From positions 248,001-312,000 of the forward strand of contig DDTK01000015.1 in NCBI GenBank assembly GCA_002344065.1: 64,000 nucleotides of DNA. The letters are read 5' to 3'. Numbering within the stretch: position 1 is the stretch's first letter; every line of letters begins with the position of its first letter. The stretch comes from Flammeovirgaceae bacterium UBA2366. GTDB lineage: Bacteria; Bacteroidota; Bacteroidia; Cytophagales; Cyclobacteriaceae. A program made the translations under genes and the position numbers. The notes under the pieces were generated by a model. It searched no databases. It was not told the origin of the DNA and saw only the letters and a list, made by a program, of their open reading frames with translations. Below are positions 24,884 through 34,034 of this stretch, in pieces.

Positions 24884-26521
24884 TTGAAACGAAGAGACTT
24901 TATTTATTTAACCGGCATGGGCGCTGCCGCCACCATGCTTCCGGGTATACCCGTTATGGGAAACCCCATTGCCTGGCAGCAGGCGCTTGAACCTGTTGAT
25001 CCTGCATTAAAAAAACGCATGGCCGATGTGGCCTTAAACGCTGCACGTAGTAAAGGAGCTACCTATACTGATGTTCGCATTGGTCGCTATCTCAATCAGT
25101 TTATCATTACCCGTGAAGACAAGGTGCAAAACATTGTAAACACTGAATCATTCGGCATGGGCATTCGGGTAATATCCAACGGAAGTTGGGGCTTTGCCGC
25201 AACCGACAAGTTGGATAACGATAGTATTGCCAAAACAGCGGAGCTGGCGGTTGCCATTGCAAAGGAAAATTCACGATTGTTGATTGACCCCGTTCAACTG
25301 GCTCCGCAAAAAGGTTTGGGTGAAGTGCGTTGGAAGGCACCCATCGAGAAAAATGCTTTTGAAGTTCCCATCAAAGAAAAAGTTGACCTGCTTTTAAATG
25401 TGAATGATGCAGCGTTAAAGGAAGGCGCCAGCTACATTAACTCATTCATGTTCATTGTGAATGAACAAAAATATTTTGCGTCCACCGATGGTTCCTATAT
25501 CGATCAGGATGTTCACCGCATATGGCCTACATTTTTTATTACCAAGATTGATGCCACCACGGGCAAGTTCGATACACGAAATTCATTGAGTTCACCTATG
25601 GGCATGGGGTATGAGTACCTGTATGCGAGGCCGCAGGATAAAATCCAGGGCCAAACAGTCTTATATAAAGATCGTTACGACATGATTGAAGACGCAAGGT
25701 TAGGTGCTCAGCAAGTTGGTGAAAAATTGAAAGCCAAATCGGTTGAAGCAGGCAAGTATGATTTAATTCTTGATCCTTCACACCTGTGGTTAACGATTCA
25801 CGAATCGGTTGGCCACCCTTCCGAACTGGATCGTGTGCTTGGTTATGAAGCCAACTATGCCGGAACAAGTTTTCTTACATTGGATAAGTGGCAATCGAAG
25901 AAATTCAATTTTGGCAGCCCTATTGTGAATTTGTTTGCTGATAAAACACAGGTAGGATCACTTGGCGCAGTAGGTTATGACGATGAAGGTGTGCCGTGCA
26001 AGCGTTGGGATATTATCAAAGACGGAATTTTGGTGAACTATCAGGCCATCCGCGATCAGGCGCATATCCTTGGGCTTAGTGAATCGCAAGGATGTTGCTA
26101 TGCAGATAATTGGAGCAGCGTTCAATTTCAGCGCATGCCTAATGTGTCGCTTCAGGCCGGTAAGGATGGAAAGACCGTTGAAGACCTGATTAAAGGAGTT
26201 GAAAAAGGAATTTATATCATTGGCGATGGTTCGTTCTCGATCGATCAGCAGCGTTATAATTTCCAGTTTGGTGGTCAGCTGTTTTACGAAATTAAAAACG
26301 GAAAAATTGAAGGCATGCTGCGCGATGTTGCCTATCAGGCCAACACCCAGGATTTCTGGAACGCCTGCACCGGTATAGCCGATGAGCGGGATTATCGTTT
26401 GGGTGGTTCGTTCTTTGATGGTAAGGGGCAACCCGGACAGATCAGTGCCGTGTCGCATGGATCATCCACTGCACGCTTTAATGGCGTTAACGTAATCAAT
26501 ACATCACGAAATATCGGATAA
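24884..26521 (+). CDS. TldD-family metalloprotease, copy 3, with Tat-type signal
   Basis: A 545-residue third TldD paralogue, more diverged from copies 1 and 2 than they are from each other. It starts with a TTG at 24884, giving KRRDFIYLTG and a hydrophobic stretch. HESVGH is at about 306-311, the GCCY loop is kept (SQGCCYADNW), and the ligand Asp in DGKGQPGQ is kept as well. Conservation of all three unusual features across the diverged copies argues that they are functional. TldE copy 2 starts 4 bases after its stop. Copies differ mainly near residues 240-260 and in the signal region. Confidence 0.92.
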   Translation: MKRRDFIYLTGMGAAATMLPGIPVMGNPIAWQQALEPVDPALKKRMADVALNAARSKGATYTDVRIGRYLNQFIITREDKVQNIVNTESFGMGIRVISNGSWGFAATDKLDNDSIAKTAELAVAIAKENSRLLIDPVQLAPQKGLGEVRWKAPIEKNAFEVPIKEKVDLLLNVNDAALKEGASYINSFMFIVNEQKYFASTDGSYIDQDVHRIWPTFFITKIDATTGKFDTRNSLSSPMGMGYEYLYARPQDKIQGQTVLYKDRYDMIEDARLGAQQVGEKLKAKSVEAGKYDLILDPSHLWLTIHESVGHPSELDRVLGYEANYAGTSFLTLDKWQSKKFNFGSPIVNLFADKTQVGSLGAVGYDDEGVPCKRWDIIKDGILVNYQAIRDQAHILGLSESQGCCYADNWSSVQFQRMPNVSLQAGKDGKTVEDLIKGVEKGIYIIGDGSFSIDQQRYNFQFGGQLFYEIKNGKIEGMLRDVAYQANTQDFWNACTGIADERDYRLGGSFFDGKGQPGQISAVSHGSSTARFNGVNVINTSRNIG

Positions 26522-26525
26522 TATT

Positions 26526-27860
26526 ATGCCTATACTTACGAAAGATGAAGCCCAGGCTTTATTGAAAAAAATACTCAGCTATTCAAAGGCCGATGAGTGC
26601 GAAGTAAATCTAACCGGCACCGATAACGGCAATGTTCGTTATGCGCGAAATGCTGTATCTACCAGCGGTCGCATCAGTCAAACACAAATTGTTGTTTCCA
26701 GCGCGTATGGAAAAAAATCAGGTGTTGCCACCATCAATGAGTTGGATGACGCATCACTTGAAAAAGTAGTGAGACGTTCTGAGGAACTTGCCCAGCTTGC
26801 ACCGGAAAATCCGGAGTATGTTCCGTTTTTAGGGCCGCAGCAATACAAGGAATCACAAACCTTTGTACCGGCTACTGCCCAGATCACCCCGAAGCAGCGC
26901 ACCGATATGGTTGCGCAAAGCCTTCAGGTAGCGAAAGATGCTAAAGCGGTAGCAGCAGGTTTCCTGGAGGACTCCACAGGCTTTTCGGCCATGATGAATT
27001 CAAAAGGACTTTTTGCATACAACACCTTTACCAATGTTGCTTTTAATGTCACCGTTCGTACCGAAGATGGTCGTGGGTCTGGCTATGCAACACGTGGTTA
27101 CAATGATGTTACTAAACTGGATACTAAAAGGGCCACGCAAATCGCGACAGAGAAAGCGGTGAGGTCGGCTGATGCTAAAGCGATTGAGCCAGGCAAGTAC
27201 ACGGTTATATTGGAGCCTGCGGCCGTAGCAGTTTTGCTGGAGCGCATCCTGTTTGGTATGGATGCCCGCCAAGCTGATGAAGGCAGAAGTTATTTAAGCA
27301 AAGCCGGTGGCCAAACCCGTTTGGGTGAAAAGTTGGTGGATGAACGGGTAAACATTTATTCCGATCCTTTACATCCGGAATTACCAACATCTACCTGGAG
27401 TGGTGATGGCCAACCACAGGAAAAAATTTCGTGGATTGAAAAGGGTGTGGTGAAAAACCTGATCTACTCACGCTATTGGGCTGAACAAAAAGGGGCTAAG
27501 TCGGTTCCCTTTCCCGGGGGCATCATTATGCAAGGCGGAACAAAATCGTTGGAAGATTTGATTAAAGGCACGAAGAAAGGAATTTTGGTTACACGCCTTT
27601 GGTATATCCGCGATGTTGATCCGCAAACCCTGCTGTTAACGGGGTTAACCCGCGATGGCACCTTTTATATTGAGAATGGAAAAATAAAGCATCCCATTAA
27701 AAATCTGCGCTTTAATGAAAGCCCGGTGATTATGCTGAACAACCTGGAAGAGTTGGGTAAAGCCGAGCGTACCGTAAGCGTGGAATCGGAATTGAACTAT
27801 GTTCTTCCACCGCTAAAGATCCGCGACTTTACGTTTACCAGTTTGTCGGATGCGGTTTAG
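26526..27860 (+). CDS. TldE/PmbA-family protein, copy 2
   Basis: A 444-residue paralogue of the first TldE protein, without HExxxH and without a signal peptide. Shared landmarks include the near-identical C-terminus LKIRDFTFTSLSDAV and the central segment EPGKYTVILEPAA. Where copy 1 has the polyglycine tract this copy has a short SGDGQPQEKISW linker, so the tract is not needed for the fold. It is tightly coupled to TldD copy 3 (4-base spacing), so the two probably form the D3-E2 heterodimer. A hairpin follows, then 66 bases to the DUF4159 gene of the MoxR operon. Confidence 0.93.
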   Translation: MPILTKDEAQALLKKILSYSKADECEVNLTGTDNGNVRYARNAVSTSGRISQTQIVVSSAYGKKSGVATINELDDASLEKVVRRSEELAQLAPENPEYVPFLGPQQYKESQTFVPATAQITPKQRTDMVAQSLQVAKDAKAVAAGFLEDSTGFSAMMNSKGLFAYNTFTNVAFNVTVRTEDGRGSGYATRGYNDVTKLDTKRATQIATEKAVRSADAKAIEPGKYTVILEPAAVAVLLERILFGMDARQADEGRSYLSKAGGQTRLGEKLVDERVNIYSDPLHPELPTSTWSGDGQPQEKISWIEKGVVKNLIYSRYWAEQKGAKSVPFPGGIIMQGGTKSLEDLIKGTKKGILVTRLWYIRDVDPQTLLLTGLTRDGTFYIENGKIKHPIKNLRFNESPVIMLNNLEELGKAERTVSVESELNYVLPPLKIRDFTFTSLSDAV

Positions 27861-27867
27861 CAGTTAC

Positions 27868-27921
27868 TCACCGACCATTTTGTTGTGCTGGTTAATAACC
27901 AAATGGTCGGTGAATTTTCCG
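27868..27921 (+). terminator. Hairpin, probable terminator of the second tld unit
   Basis: TCACCGACCATTT (27868-27880) and AAATGGTCGGTGA (27901-27913) pair perfectly over 13 bp; the loop itself contains GGTTAATAACC. The tail ATTTTCC is short in T, so termination may be partial, allowing read-through into the DUF4159-MoxR operon. Confidence 0.65.
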
Positions 27922-27979
27922 TTCGAATAATTTACAGGTAACCATTGAATCTTAACCTGCAAATTGCGTTGATAAATCT

Positions 27980-28603
27980 ATGCGTAGTCCCGATAAATTC
28001 TTCTTCACCCGCCTTCAGTACGATTCCGGTGACTGGGATGTTGATCAGCGCATGCCATCGAATTTGTTGAACTCACTTATCGAGTATACAACCTTGCCTG
28101 TAGATACCCGTGAAAATATTATTCCGTTAAGCAGTGCTGATATTTTCCGGTGTCCGTTTTGTTACCTGAGCGGCCATAAGCTGGTGGAGTTCACCGTCCA
28201 GGAGCGGGAGAATTTTGAAAAGTACGTACGCAACGGTGGGTTTGTCTTTGTGGATGATTGCAATCATGATAATGACGGCTTATTCGCCAAATCGTTTGAA
28301 TCGCAAATGGAACGTATCTTCGGAGCGCAAGCGTTGAAAAAGATACCAAACAACCATTCTATCTATTCTTCCTTTTTTAAGTTTGAAGGTCCGCCCACTA
28401 CTTCTCAGGAGTTAAACGGCTGGGGCGATGACCTGGTGCATGATTACCTGAAGGCTATTGAGATCAACGGACGGATGGGAATACTATACAGTAATAAGGA
28501 TTATGGCTGTGAATGGGATTACGATTTTCGGAATAAACGTTTTTATAAAATTGACAACACCAGGTTTGGCGTAAACATTGTGATGTACGCGCTATTGCGG
28601 TAA
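27980..28603 (+). CDS. DUF4159-domain protein
   Basis: A 207-residue protein matching DUF4159, a domain of the class I glutamine amidotransferase-like fold. Visible landmarks: FFTRLQYDSGDWD at the start, then FRCPFCYLSGH with a CxxC, then GGFVFVDDCNHD, and a C-terminal GVNIVMYALL. No signal peptide or membrane segment, whereas many DUF4159 proteins are fused to a BatA-type membrane part. Here it is the first gene of the MoxR-DUF58 operon (13 bases before moxR). Function unknown; a regulatory or binding role in that complex is likely from context alone. Confidence 0.88.
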   Translation: MRSPDKFFFTRLQYDSGDWDVDQRMPSNLLNSLIEYTTLPVDTRENIIPLSSADIFRCPFCYLSGHKLVEFTVQERENFEKYVRNGGFVFVDDCNHDNDGLFAKSFESQMERIFGAQALKKIPNNHSIYSSFFKFEGPPTTSQELNGWGDDLVHDYLKAIEINGRMGILYSNKDYGCEWDYDFRNKRFYKIDNTRFGVNIVMYALLR

Positions 28604-28616
28604 GAGCAAAACACTT

Positions 28617-29630
28617 ATGACAACAGATTTAAAAGCCACAGAGCAAACGGTAAATGAAATCATCGGTAAACTTTCTGAACTGAAGAAAGAGATTAAAAAA
28701 GTAATTGTCGGGCAAGAAGAAACGATTGATCAATTGTTAATTACGTTTCTTGCTGGTGGTCACGGATTATTGGAAGGTGTTCCAGGTTTAGCCAAAACGT
28801 TAATGATCCGCACGTTATCGGAAGCTATTGATTTGAAATTCAGGCGTATCCAGTTTACGCCTGACCTGATGCCTTCGGATATTATCGGAACGGAAATATT
28901 GGAAGAAGATCATTCAACCGGTAAGCGTTTCTTCAAGTTTAACCAGGGGCCTATTTTCGCCAATATCCTTTTGGCAGATGAGATCAACCGCACTTCACCG
29001 AAAACGCAATCAGCTTTACTGGAGGCCATGCAGGAGTTTGCTGTTACGTATGGTGGCATGACCTATCCGCTGGAAAAACCATTCTTCATTCTGGCCACGC
29101 AAAATCCTATTGAACAGGCCGGAACATTTCCATTGCCTGAAGCCCAGTTGGATCGCTTTCTATTATATATCAGGGTGAGCTACCCAACAGTTGAAGAGGA
29201 ACGCTCGGTTTTGGAAAATACAACCAGTAGTAAAAATGTTACCATCAAAAAAGTTTTGGATGGATCAAAAATTCTGGAAGCACAGGCACTTGTTCGTGAA
29301 GTGCACATCAACCCTGACTTGATTGATTTGGTCAACCGGTTGGTACGGGCTACACGCCCCAGAGAAAACTCCGACAACTATGTTAAAGAGTGGGTGCGAT
29401 GGGGTGCTGGTCCGCGTGCCGGGCAAGCCATGATCTTAACCGCGAAAGCCCGCGCACTGCTTCAAGGACGTTTTGCAGTAACGCAAGAGGATATCCGTCA
29501 TATGGCGTTTCCGGTATTGCGCCATCGTATACTCATGAATTTTAAAGCGGAAGCTGAGGGCGTAACACCGGATCAGGTAACTGAAAAATTATTTCAAACT
29601 GTACTATCTGTTCCTGCTAACCGCATTTAA
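28617..29630 (+). CDS. MoxR-family AAA+ ATPase
   Basis: A 337-residue AAA+ ATPase of the MoxR family. The Walker A motif is GVPGLAKT (around residue 57), the Walker B ILLADEINR (around 122), and sensor 1 ILATQNP. The C-terminal lid follows, including the segment FPVLRHRI. MoxR proteins act as chaperones with a VWA-domain partner to activate or assemble protein complexes or insert cofactors. The adjoining DUF58 protein supplies the VWA-like partner. Length is typical. It lies 13 bases after the DUF4159 gene and 3 bases before DUF58. Confidence 0.97.
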   Translation: MTTDLKATEQTVNEIIGKLSELKKEIKKVIVGQEETIDQLLITFLAGGHGLLEGVPGLAKTLMIRTLSEAIDLKFRRIQFTPDLMPSDIIGTEILEEDHSTGKRFFKFNQGPIFANILLADEINRTSPKTQSALLEAMQEFAVTYGGMTYPLEKPFFILATQNPIEQAGTFPLPEAQLDRFLLYIRVSYPTVEEERSVLENTTSSKNVTIKKVLDGSKILEAQALVREVHINPDLIDLVNRLVRATRPRENSDNYVKEWVRWGAGPRAGQAMILTAKARALLQGRFAVTQEDIRHMAFPVLRHRILMNFKAEAEGVTPDQVTEKLFQTVLSVPANRI

Positions 29631-29633
29631 TGC

Positions 29634-30530
29634 ATGCATGCCCAGGTCAAATCATTGCTGAAGCCTGAAATACTCAACACGGTTAATGGGCTGGAGTTAA
29701 TTGCACGGATTATTGTGGAAGGCTTTATGAGCGGAAGCAACAAAAGCCAGTCGGTTGGGGCTGGGCAGGAATTCAGTCAGTATAGAAATTATGAACCCGG
29801 TGATGACCTGCGTCAGCTTGATTGGAAAATGTATGCGCGCTCGGAGCGTTATTTTATCAAGCAAGCCGATATCGAAACCAACATCACCGTAAAGTTTATG
29901 TTGGACGCCAGTCATTCCATGGCGTATACGGAGGATGGAGTTTCAAAACTTCAGTTTGCCAAAGTTATGATTGCGGCATTGGCTTACCTGGCGCGAAAGC
30001 AAAGCGATACGTTTGGGTTGTATACCGTGAACGAACGTAACATCAGCGTGGTGCAACCCCGTTTTGAGCAACAGCAATTTATGCGGTTTTTAAATGAGCT
30101 TGTAAAAGTAAAAAGCGAAGGCGCCTGGAAAAAAGGTAATGGCCTGGAATTGTTGTATGATCATCATGGTAAGGAAATGATTCTTTTTTTTACCGATTTG
30201 TATGATGAACAGGAAGACCTTTTTCGCTTTATATCACGATTAAAAACCCCGCGCAATGAAGTAATTGTATTTCATATGTTGGGCAAGCATGAGCGTGATT
30301 TTGATTTTGAAGGGTCGTTTACGTTTGAGGATTTGGAGAGTAATGTTCGGGTGAAGGCCGATACAACGCTTCAACAGAAGGAATATAAAGAAAGAGTTGG
30401 AGACTGGATAAAACAATCAAGGTCATGGATGCTGGAGAAGCATATCAATTATCAGTTGGTGGTGATGAATGATCCGATCGAGCAAACGCTTCGTGATTTT
30501 TTGAAGATTCGTAAAATTATTAACCGATAA
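29634..30530 (+). CDS. DUF58 (VWA-like) protein
   Basis: A 298-residue DUF58 protein. The segment RNYEPGDDLRQLDWKMYARS is the family signature, and a MIDAS-type metal motif DASHS follows in KFMLDASHSMAY, so the fold is VWA-like and may bind Mg2+ and a ligand. There is no membrane helix, unlike longer DUF58 proteins. It is the expected client adaptor for the MoxR ATPase encoded directly upstream (3-base gap), and the BatA-like membrane protein follows 1 base later. The ATG at 29634 lies within TGCATGCATG, where a second ATG is out of frame. Confidence 0.95.
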   Translation: MHAQVKSLLKPEILNTVNGLELIARIIVEGFMSGSNKSQSVGAGQEFSQYRNYEPGDDLRQLDWKMYARSERYFIKQADIETNITVKFMLDASHSMAYTEDGVSKLQFAKVMIAALAYLARKQSDTFGLYTVNERNISVVQPRFEQQQFMRFLNELVKVKSEGAWKKGNGLELLYDHHGKEMILFFTDLYDEQEDLFRFISRLKTPRNEVIVFHMLGKHERDFDFEGSFTFEDLESNVRVKADTTLQQKEYKERVGDWIKQSRSWMLEKHINYQLVVMNDPIEQTLRDFLKIRKIINR

Positions 30531-30531
30531 C

Positions 30532-31755
30532 GTGTCGTTCCTGAATCCGATATGGTTGTGGGGTTTGACTGGTTTGCTGATTCCGGTAGCTATTCATTTG
30601 CTGAGTCGTAAGGAAGGGAACGTGATCAGGCTGGGAAGCGTGCGCCATATTATGGATTCCGCATCAGCAAGGTTTAGCAGCATACGATTAAATGAAATTT
30701 GGTTGTTGGTGGTGCGCTGTCTGCTGTTGCTGCTCATTGTTTTCTTTTTAAGCGAACTTTACTTTTCTTCTGAATCCATCAACGATAAGAAATGGCTTGT
30801 GGTTGAGAAAGGCCTGGAGCGTGATGCTGATTTTGTTTTCTTGATGGACAGCTTACAAGAGCAGGGTTTTGAGCTACGCTATTTGTTTGAAGGATTTCCG
30901 TTGGTGGATGATGATCCTGAAATAAACGGTGGTGTCAATTATTGGTTGTTGGTGCAGTCGCTGCAGGCAGAGGCTGTTGAGCAGGCGGTTGTATTGTCGA
31001 ATAACTACATAAAGAATTTTAAGGGCCAGCGAATTAACCTTCCGGATAATATCCGATGGATAACGAAAACCCCGGTACAACATGAGTTTGAATTGGCTTC
31101 TATTGATAAGAGTGAATTTATATGGAAGCGCACCGGATCATCAAACGGTTTAAAGACTCATTTTTCAACGCAGATTTTGGAGGGTAGCCAGGCAACCGGA
31201 AAAGCTGATACTCTTTCGATTACACTGGTCAGTGATAACGAATTTGAATACGATAAAAAAATAATGCTGGCTGCTTTGCAAGCCATTCAGCAAACTGCTC
31301 CGTTTGTTTTTGTCATCATTGATGTTGCGGTTAGCGACTATAATCCGGTACGTAAAGCGGATTGGGTTATCTGGTTATCGGACCAAAATCCTGAAGTACA
31401 CAATGCGTCAGTGATCGCGTACAATGGTGCTAAAGCTGTTGACAGCCAATTGCTGCTAGAACAGGTAACGCCAATCTATTGGAAATTGAACACAAGGCTA
31501 AATGAAGGTATCGCGTTGAATTCTCATTTGGCAATCAGGCTTTCAGAAATCTTACTTCCGGTAGAAATGTTTACGGGAAGAATGGAAGAGAATGACAGAC
31601 GCGCGCTCCCTGAGCAAGCCGCCTGGTCATCGATAAATCCGGTTAGTGACAGGAAAACCGCAAGTGTTTCCGAAAATCTGAATATGTATTGGATGGTGCT
31701 TATATTCTTCACCTTGCTTGTCGAACGGTTGCTGGCCTTAAAAAGAAATCAATGA
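30532..31755 (+). CDS. BatA-like membrane protein without a VWA domain
   Basis: A 407-residue protein whose N-terminus (FLNPIWLWGLTGLLIPVAIHLLSRKEG) is the BatA N-terminal domain: a membrane helix at about 7-25 and a second at about 58-76. A final helix is near residue 385-402. The middle part is soluble and shows no MIDAS motif, so VWA function is carried by the DUF58 protein. GTG start at 30532. The stop overlaps the next start by 4 bases (ATGA). Bat proteins have been tied to aerotolerance in Bacteroides; the role here is inferred from the operon. Confidence 0.88.
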   Translation: MSFLNPIWLWGLTGLLIPVAIHLLSRKEGNVIRLGSVRHIMDSASARFSSIRLNEIWLLVVRCLLLLLIVFFLSELYFSSESINDKKWLVVEKGLERDADFVFLMDSLQEQGFELRYLFEGFPLVDDDPEINGGVNYWLLVQSLQAEAVEQAVVLSNNYIKNFKGQRINLPDNIRWITKTPVQHEFELASIDKSEFIWKRTGSSNGLKTHFSTQILEGSQATGKADTLSITLVSDNEFEYDKKIMLAALQAIQQTAPFVFVIIDVAVSDYNPVRKADWVIWLSDQNPEVHNASVIAYNGAKAVDSQLLLEQVTPIYWKLNTRLNEGIALNSHLAIRLSEILLPVEMFTGRMEENDRRALPEQAAWSSINPVSDRKTASVSENLNMYWMVLIFFTLLVERLLALKRNQ

Positions 31756-34031
31756 AAGCCATAGATGCACCAAATTATATAAAGAGGATGAGGCACCGGT
31801 ACCTGTGGCTGCGCCTGGGTGAATCGGTGTTGTGGGCAGGGGCTACCATGTTGTTGATTTTTTCAGCCGGTTTGGTGCTGTCTTTAAATATTGAATGGAC
31901 TATTTTCACCGCAACAAGTATTGGCATGCTGGTGTTCACCGGTCATTGCCTTGTGCTGGGAATATTTTCTGTCAGTGATAATCGATTAACACACTTCATT
32001 AATCAACATTATCCGCAATTGGAGGATAGTGCTGATCTATTGTTAGCACAGGAAATGGATCTCACCCCGCTTCAACAGTTGCAAAGACAGATTGTATTGG
32101 CGCGGTTTGAAGAGCTGTCCGGGCAAATCAGGCTGCCACATAAATTGATTCAGGCTTCATTTACGCTTGTCATGGCTGCGTTTCTTTATGTTGGATTATC
32201 ATCTTTTGTTGATCGGAAGGATGCTTCAATAAATAATCAAACCATCAAGGCAGTCAGGGAGGAGCAACTAGTAACAGAATTTCCTGCGTCAATTGATAAG
32301 GTAACAATCAGTATTGTGCCACCATCCTATACCAATTTATCAAAGCGTGTAGTTACAGAGGTAAATCTTGAGGTGGTGGAAGGAAGCCAGGTTCAATGGA
32401 ATATTAAATTTAGTAGAAATGTTCAGAGTGCTTTCTTACTGTTTTCAGATAATGACAGTATCATGTTAAAACAGGTGAACAATGATTACGTTGGAGGGCG
32501 TTACTTCAACCGCTCCGGATTTTATCAAATCGGTTGGGTTGATACTGATGAAGCTGTGAAATACTCTGATTACTACAAAATTGATGTCGCGAAGGATTAT
32601 CCACCGGTAATCACCGTGAATAATGTTCAGCAGTTTGTTGTTCTTACTCAAAATGATAAGCTCACTGTTCATGTAAATGCTGCGGTTACCGATGATTATG
32701 GGCTTGCGGAAGCGCACATTATTGCCACGGTGAGTAAGGGTAGCGGTGAGTCGGTAAAATTCAGGGAAGAGAAATTATTATTTACTGTTCCTGAAAAAAT
32801 TGGTGGTAAAAAAGTAAATGCTTCTCGTTTGGTTGAACTGAAGAAATTGGGATTGGAGCCCGGTGATGAATTATACTACTACATCGAAGCCATCGACAAT
32901 AGAATGCCCGTGCCTAACCGCAGTCGTACCGATACCTATTTTGTTTCTTTACAGGACACCACCACCGATGTTTCTTTTTCTGATTCAGGTTTGGGGGTTG
33001 ATTTAATGCCTGAATATTTCAGAAGTCAGCGGCAGATTATCATTGACTCTGAGAAATTATTGGCTGAAAGGAAAAAGATAAGCAAGCAGGATTTTAATTC
33101 AAGAAGTAATGAATTAGGCTATGATCAAAAGGTACTGAGACTTCGATACGGCCAGTTTTTGGGTGAAGAGTTTGAATCGGGTATTGGTATTCAACAGAAT
33201 TTTTCAGCGGAAGATGCCGATCATGATCACGATGATGAGGAAAATATTGCTGAGAAATATGGTCATGTTCATGATAAGGAGAATGAACATAATCATGTGC
33301 AGACAAAAGTAGAAACGTCACAGCCTAAACACCAACATGATCATAATGATCCGAATAAAGAGGAAAACCCCTTGGATGCTTTTCTTCATGCCCACGATAG
33401 TGATGAAGAAGCCACCTTCTTTGTACAGTCTATTAAAATGAAGTTAAAGGCTGCTATTACCGTGATGTGGGACGCGGAACTTCACTTGAGGTTATATGAT
33501 CCTGAAAAATCACTCCCGTTCCAATACAAAGCATTGAACCTGTTAAAGGAAATCAGCCAGGACTCCAGGATTTATGTTCACCGTGTTGGGTTCGATCCGC
33601 CACCATTAAAAGAAGAAAAGCGATTAACAGGCGATTTGAGTGAGCTGCGAAACTCAATTCATCAATACGAACTTATCAAACAAGCGAGTTACCCTTCTAT
33701 TCAGGCTGCACTATCTGTTATTCAACTAAAGATTGATGCCCCACAATCAACGTTATCGCAAAGTGACCAACAGGTATTTGTAAAGGCTGGACAAGAATTA
33801 TCTGCTGTGGCATTACAAAACCCGAAGTATATCGAACAGCTTTCCTTAGTAAAAGCACTTGCAGAGAATGAACTGACAGCGGCTGAGCGAAAGTTAATCC
33901 TGATGAAGCTCCAAAAAGCATTCTGGGAAATTTTGCCGTTGGCGCCACGAACGGCCGGTAAAGAAGCTTCAGCCCGGCATTCACTCGATCAGCAATTTAT
34001 CCGGAACCTTGAAACCCTGAAGAACCAGTAA
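31752..34031 (+). CDS. DUF4175-like membrane protein with a His-rich insert
   Basis: A 759-residue protein. ATG 31752 overlaps the previous stop; the frame extends further upstream but into the preceding gene. It has N-terminal membrane helices at about 30-50 and 55-75 and another near 145-165, then a long extracytoplasmic region with Ig-like segments (SIVPPSYTNLSKR). The order in the operon and the architecture match DUF4175-type proteins that follow BatA genes in Bacteroidota. Residues about 486-552 are acidic and histidine-rich (DADHDHDD, HVHDKENEHNH, HQHDHND, HAHD), a probable metal-binding segment. A helical C-terminal region with EKRLTGDLSELRN follows. Confidence 0.75.
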   Translation: MKAIDAPNYIKRMRHRYLWLRLGESVLWAGATMLLIFSAGLVLSLNIEWTIFTATSIGMLVFTGHCLVLGIFSVSDNRLTHFINQHYPQLEDSADLLLAQEMDLTPLQQLQRQIVLARFEELSGQIRLPHKLIQASFTLVMAAFLYVGLSSFVDRKDASINNQTIKAVREEQLVTEFPASIDKVTISIVPPSYTNLSKRVVTEVNLEVVEGSQVQWNIKFSRNVQSAFLLFSDNDSIMLKQVNNDYVGGRYFNRSGFYQIGWVDTDEAVKYSDYYKIDVAKDYPPVITVNNVQQFVVLTQNDKLTVHVNAAVTDDYGLAEAHIIATVSKGSGESVKFREEKLLFTVPEKIGGKKVNASRLVELKKLGLEPGDELYYYIEAIDNRMPVPNRSRTDTYFVSLQDTTTDVSFSDSGLGVDLMPEYFRSQRQIIIDSEKLLAERKKISKQDFNSRSNELGYDQKVLRLRYGQFLGEEFESGIGIQQNFSAEDADHDHDDEENIAEKYGHVHDKENEHNHVQTKVETSQPKHQHDHNDPNKEENPLDAFLHAHDSDEEATFFVQSIKMKLKAAITVMWDAELHLRLYDPEKSLPFQYKALNLLKEISQDSRIYVHRVGFDPPPLKEEKRLTGDLSELRNSIHQYELIKQASYPSIQAALSVIQLKIDAPQSTLSQSDQQVFVKAGQELSAVALQNPKYIEQLSLVKALAENELTAAERKLILMKLQKAFWEILPLAPRTAGKEASARHSLDQQFIRNLETLKNQ

Positions 34032-34034
34032 TGT

